Program-made: the position numbers and the translations under genes
The notes under the pieces: model-generated
Told to the model about the DNA's origin: nothing
The model's database searches: none
Seen by the model: only the letters and a program-made list of their open reading frames with translations
In this document: in pieces, positions 15,412 to 20,440 of the stretch
Numbering within the stretch: position 1 is the first letter of the stretch
Layout of the letters: each line of letters begins with the position of its first letter
NCBI GenBank assembly: GCA_035642125.1
Contig: DASQSZ010000109.1
Span: 1 to 20,440, forward strand
DNA length: 20,440 nucleotides
Origin: CALAED01 sp937891035
GTDB taxonomy: Bacteria > Actinomycetota > Actinomycetes > Streptosporangiales > Streptosporangiaceae
Direction of reading: 5' to 3'

Positions 15412-15434
15412 ACCCAAAATCGCAGGTTCAGGGG
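15405..15434. terminator. Strong hairpin behind the transposase remnant
   Basis: CCCCTGAACC (15405-15414) and GGTTCAGGGG (15425-15434) form a perfect 10-bp stem with a 10-nt loop (CAAAATCGCA). It covers the transposase stop codon and has no T-tract, so it acts as a GC-rich hairpin terminator or belongs to the end structure of the insertion sequence. Confidence 0.6.
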
Positions 15435-15463
15435 GTTCCGATGTCCTGAGACATCACACAGGG

Positions 15464-15505
15464 TGGGTCGCGTGGGACTCGAACCCACAGCCTACGGATT
15501 AAAAG
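15464..15505 (-). other. tRNA-Lys(UUU) 3'-half fragment, probable attachment-site scar
   Basis: On the minus strand the sequence reads CTTTTAATCCGTAGGCT, then GTGGGTTCGAGTCCCAC, then GCGACCCA. The first part is an anticodon loop with UUU and the 3' side of the anticodon arm, the second a perfect T arm with the TTCGA loop, the third the 3' strand of an acceptor stem plus discriminator base. The matching 5' strand (GGGTCGC), the D arm and the 5' anticodon strand are missing: the sequence before CTTTTAA is unrelated. A duplicated tRNA 3' end that begins at the anticodon loop is the usual form of the att site of tyrosine-integrase elements (for example actinomycete integrative elements). No integrase is visible, so the element itself has gone or lies elsewhere. 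Confidence 0.75.
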
Positions 15506-15850
15506 TGCCAAGGAATCCGCAGCTCCTTGTTTATCTACTCCACAAGAATAGGGTTTCTCTGTGCCATGAAATGCCGCCACGTGCCATTACGTACAGGGCC
15601 GGCGTCGTTCCTCGAAATGACGCTGTCCGCGTAGTACCGGGTGCTGACGGCTGGTACCGGGACGGACGAGCACACACTGAGCACACGCGGCCGGAAATCG
15701 CTCCGCAGACTTCGGTTCCGATTCTGGAGCCCCACAGGGCACTCTGGCAGCACGGTCTGCGAATCCCTGAGCGCTTGCTGATCTGGCAGGGCCGGGTCGG
15801 CCAGTTACTCGCCGGGCTGGAGCGGCGATCGGCGCCTGCTGGGCACCTCG
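15506..15850. other. Scar sequence between tRNA fragment and response regulator
   Basis: No intact gene is recognised. On the plus strand about 15715-15840 reads ILEPHRALWQHGLRIPERLL and IWQGRVGQLLAGLERR, which looks like the C-terminal part of a real protein (perhaps carried by the lost element), but it has no own start or ribosome site and I cannot name it. The rest has mixed composition without clear repeats. Confidence 0.3.
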
Positions 15851-16504
15851 CTACGCTCCCAGGTAGCGCAGGACCGCGATAACCCGCCGGTTGGTATCTT
15901 CCGAGGAGGGCAGGCCGAGCTTGCTGAAGACCGCCGCCACATGCTTTTCCACCGTGCCCGCGGATACCACTAGGGTCTGCGCGATGGCCGCGTTGGACCT
16001 GCCCTCCGCCATCAGCGCCAGCACCTCGTGCTCGCGCGCGGTGAGTGACTCGATTTCTGCGGTCCGCCGGCCGCCGCCCGCCAGCTGGGTGACCACCTCG
16101 GGGTCGAGGGCGGTGCCGCCGGCGGCGACCCGGGCCAGCGCCTCGGTGAACTCGGCGGTGTTGGCGACCCGGTCCTTGAGCAGATAGCCGACGCCCGCGG
16201 AGCCCGCGGCCAGCAGCCGGGTCGCGAACCTGGTCTCGATGTACTGGGAGAAGAGCAGCACGCCGGTGCCGGGGTGCTCCCGGCGGATATCGATCGCGGC
16301 CCGCAGGCCTTCGTCGCTGTGGGTGGGCGGCATCCGGATATCGACGACGGTGACGTCGGGCCGGTGCTCGGCGACGGCGGAGCGCAGCGCGTCGGCGTCC
16401 GCGACGGCGGCGCAGACCTCGTTGCCGCGCTCGGTCAGCATCTGGGCGAGCAGCTCCCGCAGTACGGCGGCATCCTCGGCGATCACGATGCGCATGGCCG
16501 GCAT
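15851..16504 (-). CDS. NarL/LuxR-family response regulator
   Basis: A 217-residue DNA-binding response regulator. The receiver domain (about 4-125) has acidic pocket residues E10/D11, phosphoacceptor D55 in VVDIRMPP, S86 and the conserved K110 in GYLLKDRV. The C-terminal LuxR-type helix-turn-helix (about 152-200) reads LTAREHEVLALMAEGRSNAA, then TLVVSAGTVEKHVAAVFSKL. The ATG at 16504 has GGAGG about 10 nt upstream; an ATG three codons later (16495) is a possible alternative. It follows its histidine kinase by 31 bp and is surely co-transcribed with it. The likely target is the nearby ABC exporter operon or its own operon. Confidence 0.93.
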   Translation of the reverse strand: MPAMRIVIAEDAAVLRELLAQMLTERGNEVCAAVADADALRSAVAEHRPDVTVVDIRMPPTHSDEGLRAAIDIRREHPGTGVLLFSQYIETRFATRLLAAGSAGVGYLLKDRVANTAEFTEALARVAAGGTALDPEVVTQLAGGGRRTAEIESLTAREHEVLALMAEGRSNAAIAQTLVVSAGTVEKHVAAVFSKLGLPSSEDTNRRVIAVLRYLGA

Positions 16505-16535
16505 GGTCTCACGGCCTCCGGCTCCCGAAGGGGTT

Positions 16536-17960
16536 TCACGCGTGCAAGGGGAGTTCGATCTCCACCGCGGTCGGGCCGCCCGCAGGGCTGTTGATCCGAA
16601 TGCTGCCGTCGACCGTGCGGACGCGCTGGGCGAGGCCCGACAGGCCCGTACCCGTGCCGAGCGCGGCACCGCCGCAGCCGTCGTCGGTCACCCGCAGCCG
16701 CAGTCGCTCGTCCCGCTGCTCGGCACGCAGCACCGTGTGTCCGGCACCGCTGTGCTTGATCACATTGGCCAGCAGCTCGGCCGCGCAGAAGTAGGCGATG
16801 GTCTCGATCGCCGGCGTCGGGCGATGAGACTCCTCCTGCGGCAGGTCCACCGAGAGCTCGACGGGTACGGAACTGCGCGCGGCGAGGGTGGCCAGCGCGT
16901 CCGGCAGGCCCTCGTCCAGCACCGGGGGGTGGATGCCGCGGGACAGGTCGCGGAGTTCGGAGAGCACCTCGCCGGCGTTGCGGTGGGCGGTCTCGATCAG
17001 GTTGCGCACCTTGTCCGGGTCGGTCACCGGTCCGCCCGTGGGGCCGAGCCCCTGTCTGGCCATGTCCAGGCGCATCGCCAACGCGACCAGCCGGACCTGC
17101 GCCCCGTCGTGGAGGTCCCGCTCGAGCCGGCGCAGCAGCGCCGCCGAATCGTCCACGGCCAGCGCCCGGGTCTCCTCCAAGTTGCGTACCCGCTGGGCGA
17201 GTTCGCCCGGACCGAGCAGGGCGTGCAGCAGCCAGCGGTCCGCCGCGACCACCCCGCGGGTGAACCAGGGGGCAGCGAGCAGCGTCAGCGCGCCGATGCC
17301 GGCGGTGAGGAAGGTGCCGGCGAAACTGCTGGCGTGCGGGGCCCCGGCGCCGCCCGGGAACGGCGAGATCGTCCGCATGCTCGCGCCGTCGGCGGTGCCC
17401 ACAAGCTGATGGACGACCGCCCATCGCAACGGCGTGATGAGATCGAACGCTCCAATCAGCCACCAGGCCACCGCGTACAGCTGGCAGACCGCAACCGGCA
17501 GCTTCACCATCTGGTACGCGGCCGCGCGCCATCCCACCTCGTCCCGCAGCCGCGCGTCCAGCCGGGCGAAGAATCCACCGGAGGGGCGGGGCTGCGCCGG
17601 CGCGGTGACCCGCTCCCCCAACAGGCGTGCGGCCAGGGCGCGCTGGAGTGCCGCGAGGGCGCGGGAGAGGCCGAGGGCGAGGACGGCCAGGGCCAGTCCC
17701 AAGACGGCGCCGACCAGCGAGGCGATGAGCCCAACGCCGACGGCAAGGAGGGTCAGCACGAGAGCGAAGCCAACCTGCGCGACCGGGAAGCCGAGGAGGC
17801 AGTACGCCGCCTGCGCCCCGGCCCGGCGGGTGAAGGGGGCGGTGAGGGCGGCGTGCAGGGCGCCCGGCCAGCCCAGGGCCTTACCCACAGGCGTGCCCGG
17901 GGCCTCGCCCGAGGGATTGCTCGCAGGCTCCGGGGTCGCTTCCGCTGGCCGGTCTTGCAT
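16536..17960 (-). CDS. NarL-type sensor histidine kinase
   Basis: A 474-residue membrane kinase, partner of the response regulator downstream. A Pro-rich cytoplasmic N-terminus (1-45) is followed by a multi-pass sensor region with hydrophobic segments near 55-75, 77-100, 152-172 and 213-233, resembling the putative-sensor domain found in actinobacterial NarL-type kinases. The dimerisation/phosphoacceptor helix reads RRLERDLHDGAQVRLVALAM with H284 as the phosphorylation site. The ATPase has N399 in ELLANVIKHS, D427 in DDGCGG and the glycine-rich lid GTGTGLSGL at 435-443. The start ATG at 17960 has GGAG a few nt upstream. The external loop between the last two helices (about 173-212) is the most likely sensing part. 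Confidence 0.92.
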   Translation of the reverse strand: MQDRPAEATPEPASNPSGEAPGTPVGKALGWPGALHAALTAPFTRRAGAQAAYCLLGFPVAQVGFALVLTLLAVGVGLIASLVGAVLGLALAVLALGLSRALAALQRALAARLLGERVTAPAQPRPSGGFFARLDARLRDEVGWRAAAYQMVKLPVAVCQLYAVAWWLIGAFDLITPLRWAVVHQLVGTADGASMRTISPFPGGAGAPHASSFAGTFLTAGIGALTLLAAPWFTRGVVAADRWLLHALLGPGELAQRVRNLEETRALAVDDSAALLRRLERDLHDGAQVRLVALAMRLDMARQGLGPTGGPVTDPDKVRNLIETAHRNAGEVLSELRDLSRGIHPPVLDEGLPDALATLAARSSVPVELSVDLPQEESHRPTPAIETIAYFCAAELLANVIKHSGAGHTVLRAEQRDERLRLRVTDDGCGGAALGTGTGLSGLAQRVRTVDGSIRINSPAGGPTAVEIELPLHA

Positions 17961-17994
17961 GGGCTCCAGTCTCCTGTGCGGTGGTCGGCACGGG

Positions 17995-18010
17995 ACACGT
18001 TCCGACGTGT
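17995..18010. promoter_or_regulatory. Inverted repeat upstream of the kinase gene
   Basis: ACACGT-TCCG-ACGTGT is a perfect 6-bp inverted repeat with a 4-bp spacer, 35 bp upstream of the kinase start. Its size and position fit a dimeric regulator site, possibly of the response regulator itself; there is no direct evidence. Confidence 0.35.
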
Positions 18011-18042
18011 GTGTCTTCGGATTCAGGGGCGCGGAAAGGAAG

Positions 18043-18060
18043 GGACCGGGCGCCCGGTCC
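18043..18060. terminator. 18-bp perfect palindrome between exporter and kinase operons
   Basis: GGACCGGGCGCCCGGTCC reads the same on both strands and lies 45 bp after the permease stop. It could fold as a GC-rich hairpin terminator for the exporter operon, although a hairpin without loop is strained, or serve as an operator. The function is open. Confidence 0.4.
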
Positions 18061-18105
18061 GCGAGCTGAGCGGCCCGCGAGCCGAGGACCCGCCAGGCGA
18101 AGCCG

Positions 18106-18942
18106 CTACGCGTCTCGCCGCGTCAGCAGCCAGCCGCCGATCCCCAGCGCCGCCACGACGTACAGGCAGAGCACGGCGAAGCCGACCCACGGCGACAGCA
18201 CGTCCGCCACCGGTTTGGAGACGCCGAGCGAGCTGCTGAAGATGAACGTCGGCATGAACTTCGACACCGTCGTCCCGGTCAGCCCCGCGAGCAGCACCGG
18301 CAGCACGAAGAACAGGCCAACCAGCGCGCCGATCGCCGCCGCGGAGTGCCGGATCGCAGCACCCAGGCCGACCGCGATCAGGCCCACCATCGCCAGATAC
18401 CCGCCGGACAGCACGACGGCGCGCAGCACCCCAGGGTCGCCGAGGGACGGGTGCGGAATCCCGGCGGTCATGGCCATGGTGCCGGCGAAGAAGGTCACGA
18501 AGGTGACGATCTCCCCGACCACCAGCGAAACCAACCCGACCACGGCCGCTTTGGCGGCGAGCATCATCGGCCGGTCCGGCACCGCGGCGAGCGTCGAATT
18601 GATCGAGCCGGAGGAGTACTCGCCGGTGACCGCCAGGACCCCCATGAGGCCGATGACGAGTTGACCGAGCACCACCCCGGCCAGCATGTTGTTCACCGGA
18701 TCGAAGGAGGCCGCATCGGCCGGGCTGGGCGCCTTGGTGTTGGCCATCGCGGCCACCCCGATGGCGATCATCCCGACCGTGGTGGCCAGCAGCATCCACG
18801 GTGTGGAACGCAGGCTGCGCAGCTTGATCCACTCCATCCGGACGGCCTGCCGGAATCCGTAGCGTCCGGCGGGCAGGCCCGCGGTGTCGGATGCCGCGGC
18901 GGCGCGCGATGCCGCCCGCGTCTTGGAGGTCCAGTGCGCCAT
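18106..18942 (-). CDS. ABC-2 family transporter permease
   Basis: A 278-residue membrane protein with about six hydrophobic segments (near 48-67, 86-106, 128-157, 172-193, 200-222, 250-272). It begins with a cytoplasmic region including RMEWIKLRSLRSTPW, and has GEYSSGSI at 107-114 after the second helix, both characteristic of ABC-2 export permeases. The ATG at 18942 shares its first base with the TAA stop of the ATPase gene (TAATG), so the subunits are translationally coupled. With one ATPase it forms an exporter of unknown cargo, often drugs, peptides or lipids. The two-component genes behind it are the likely control. Confidence 0.9.
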   Translation of the reverse strand: MAHWTSKTRAASRAAAASDTAGLPAGRYGFRQAVRMEWIKLRSLRSTPWMLLATTVGMIAIGVAAMANTKAPSPADAASFDPVNNMLAGVVLGQLVIGLMGVLAVTGEYSSGSINSTLAAVPDRPMMLAAKAAVVGLVSLVVGEIVTFVTFFAGTMAMTAGIPHPSLGDPGVLRAVVLSGGYLAMVGLIAVGLGAAIRHSAAAIGALVGLFFVLPVLLAGLTGTTVSKFMPTFIFSSSLGVSKPVADVLSPWVGFAVLCLYVVAALGIGGWLLTRRDA

Positions 18943-19682
18943 TACTGCCCCCTCGGCTGGGCGGGAGCGACGCCTCGGTACTCCGCGCTGCCACCGGTGA
19001 GGGCGAAGAACGCCTCCTCCAACGACCGCCCTCCGGCGGTCAGTTCGGCGACCGTGCTGTCGGCCAGCAGCCGACCCTGGCCAATCACGATCAGGTGGTC
19101 CGCAGTGAGCGCCATCTCGCTGATCAGATGGCTGGACAGCAGCACTGTGCGGCCCTCGGCGGCGAGCGACTTCATCAGATCGCGGATCCAGCGCACGCCC
19201 TCCGGGTCGAGCCCGTTGACCGGTTCGTCGAAGAGCAGCACCCCGGGGTCGCCGAGCAGGGCCGCGGCGATGCCGAACCGCTGCGCCATGCCGAGCGAGA
19301 ACCCGCCGGCCCGCTTCCGCGCCACGTTGGCCAAGCCGACGGCGGCCAGCACCTCGCCGACGCGCGAGCGCGGGATGTCGTTCGCGGCGGCCAGCGCGGT
19401 GAGATGGCTCTCCGCGCTGCGGCCCGGGTGGTAGGTGCGGGCCTCGAGCAGCGCGCCCACCTTCCGCAGCGGCCACCACAACTCGCGGTACCGCTTGCCG
19501 TTGATCGTCGCGGTGCCCCGGTCGGGGCGGTCCAACCCCATGATCATGCGCATGGTGGTGGACTTCCCGGACCCGTTGGGGCCGAGGAAGCCGGTGACCG
19601 CGCCCGGCCGGACATCGAAGCCGAGCCCGTCCACGGCCGTGGTCGCACCGTAGCGCTTAGTCAGTCCGCGGGTCTGGATCAT
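18942..19682 (-). CDS. ABC transporter ATP-binding protein
   Basis: A 246-residue ATPase of the exporter type (DrrA/BcrA-like group). Walker A GPNGSGKST is at 34-42, the signature reads FSLGMAQR at 128-135 (the S-L-G-M form usual in this group), Walker B LLFDEP at 149-154, the D-loop NGLDP follows, and the switch histidine is H185 in SSHL. The ATG at 19682 has GGAG about 6 nt upstream. The coupled permease gene follows. The promoter must lie in 19683-19800. Confidence 0.94.
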   Translation of the reverse strand: MIQTRGLTKRYGATTAVDGLGFDVRPGAVTGFLGPNGSGKSTTMRMIMGLDRPDRGTATINGKRYRELWWPLRKVGALLEARTYHPGRSAESHLTALAAANDIPRSRVGEVLAAVGLANVARKRAGGFSLGMAQRFGIAAALLGDPGVLLFDEPVNGLDPEGVRWIRDLMKSLAAEGRTVLLSSHLISEMALTADHLIVIGQGRLLADSTVAELTAGGRSLEEAFFALTGGSAEYRGVAPAQPRGQ

Positions 19683-20296
19683 GGGTCTCTCCGGGTGTCT
19701 CGAGTCATGACCTCGAAGCTATTCGCGCGGCCTGCCGCCCGGAACGTGGCTGACTTCCATCTTCGGCTGTGGGATTTCCCCCAGGCCGTCAGGCGGCCGG
19801 GGGGCGCCGCCCCAAACGCAGCACCCTCCGCAGGCGGTCCAGTTCGGCCGCGGGAGCGAACGGACGCTCCGCGTCGACCGCAAGTTCCTCGAACCGTGCC
19901 GACCCAGTGGCCCCCCGCCGCGGCGTCCGCGCCTTGGCCACCGTGCGCCGGCTACTGTAGTGCCTGAAATCGGCCGCCCAGCGAAGCATCACCACAGGTG
20001 AATACGCTAAGCTCCGCCGAATCGAAACGAGTGGCCGAAGTCAGGCGATCATCCGGCCAGGATGCTACCCGAAAGTACATCGCCGCCTCCCACCATGGCG
20101 ATGACTTTTCGAGCCCTACAGGCGGTCCAAGGAATGCCATACCTTCGCCGGAGAAGGCGCAGGATTAGGCGGTGATGAGCGCGAGAAAAAGGCGCAATCC
20201 GGATGCCGGATCAGCTGGGCGCCTGGGTGGGGCCGTTCTCAGCGGACGAAGATCCGCATGGATGCTGGCTAGCCGCCGAGCTGGTCGCGCATGTCT
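19683..20296. other. Gene-poor region upstream of the exporter operon
   Basis: The first 100 bp should hold the exporter promoter; TCATGA at about 19707 is a small palindrome, nothing more is clear. A minus-strand frame at 19789-19995 (68 residues, starting GTG-GTG-ATG, with LRWAADFRHYSSRRTVAKAR) is the only candidate small gene; it lacks a ribosome site and I cannot identify it. From 20000 to 20296 the composition is mixed and no gene is seen on either strand. Confidence 0.3.
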
Positions 20297-20440
20297 CTAC
20301 TGCCGCGGTGGCAGCGGGCCCTCGCTGTCGAGGACCTCTTGCAGCGAGCGGGCGTGGACGAACTCCATCACCACCCACGGCCGCCCGTCCTCCTCGACGA
20401 CGTCGTGTACGGTCACGATGCCCGGATGGGAGAGCCGGGC
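20297..20440 (-). pseudogene. Ser/Thr protein kinase fragment, cut off after the hinge
   Basis: From the right edge the minus strand reads ARLSHPGIVTVHDVVEEDGR, then PWVVMEFVHARSLQEVLDSE, GPLPPRQ and a TAG at 20297-20299. This is subdomains IV and V (hinge VMEFV) of a bacterial Hanks-type (PknB-like) kinase. The catalytic loop HRD, DFG and the rest of the C-lobe should follow but are not found in any of the three frames down to about 20160. The gene is therefore truncated and inactive as a kinase, unless the missing part was moved elsewhere. The N-terminal part lies beyond the window. Confidence 0.75.

Noticed and set aside
15463..15882. 139-residue open frame on the plus strand beginning VGLEPTAYG-like
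   Set aside because: Its start is the reverse of a tRNA T arm and anticodon arm, a well-known source of false ORFs; only its C-terminal part may be a genuine gene remnant.
16239..18239. 666-residue open frame on the plus strand
   Set aside because: It is antisense to the kinase and regulator genes, has low-complexity Arg/Gly/Ala-rich translation and no domain.
19290..19320. ABC signature reading S-L-G-M instead of S-G-G-Q as a possible defect
   Set aside because: The S-L-G-M form is normal for this group of export ATPases.
20203..20440. Open frame on the plus strand running off the right edge
   Set aside because: From about 20297 onward it is antisense to a clear kinase fragment and turns Arg/Pro-rich; the first 30 residues look protein-like but match nothing I know.

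Overview
This 20.4-kb window comes from a high-GC actinobacterium, probably a Streptosporangiales-type genome (inference from codon bias, GTG starts and gene families; no marker gene fixes the genus). It is accessory chromosome: well-kept small operons separated by scars of lost genes and mobile DNA.

Left part (1-3094): the tail of a proline-rich protein ending in one membrane helix, then 34 bp or less downstream a complete family 2B encapsulin shell gene (HK97-fold nanocompartment protein with an inserted cyclic-nucleotide-binding-like domain). No known family 2 cargo enzyme is in view. A secreted M14 zinc carboxypeptidase converges on the shell gene.

Sugar block (about 3270-9856, all +): a GH15 glycosidase translationally coupled to a glucose-6-phosphate dehydrogenase-like enzyme, then an IlvD/Edd-type sugar-acid dehydratase coupled to a D-2-hydroxyacid dehydrogenase. 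Each pair is preceded by a related upstream block followed by the decayed 5' end of an aldo/keto reductase gene, so both operons seem to have once started with that gene. The upstream block of the second pair also carries three exact 11-bp tandem repeats. The G6PDH lacks the usual phosphate-binding lysine, and the 2-hydroxyacid dehydrogenase has an altered glycine loop.

Middle (9895-14597, all -): a PAPS-type sulfotransferase, a remnant of an AfsR/NB-ARC-type regulator, and a two-gene operon of a membrane-anchored substrate-binding/von Willebrand A fusion protein plus a second substrate-binding protein, without permease or ATPase.

Scar region (14598-15850): an orphan small ORF that may be frameshifted, the C-terminal end of an IS481-like transposase with a strong hairpin behind it, and the 3' half of a tRNA-Lys gene without its 5' half. 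The last looks like an attachment-site scar of an integrative element.

Right part (15851-19682, all -): an ABC-2 exporter pair followed by a NarL-type histidine kinase and LuxR-type response regulator, a common export/sensing module. The window ends in a short Ser/Thr kinase N-lobe fragment closed by an early stop.
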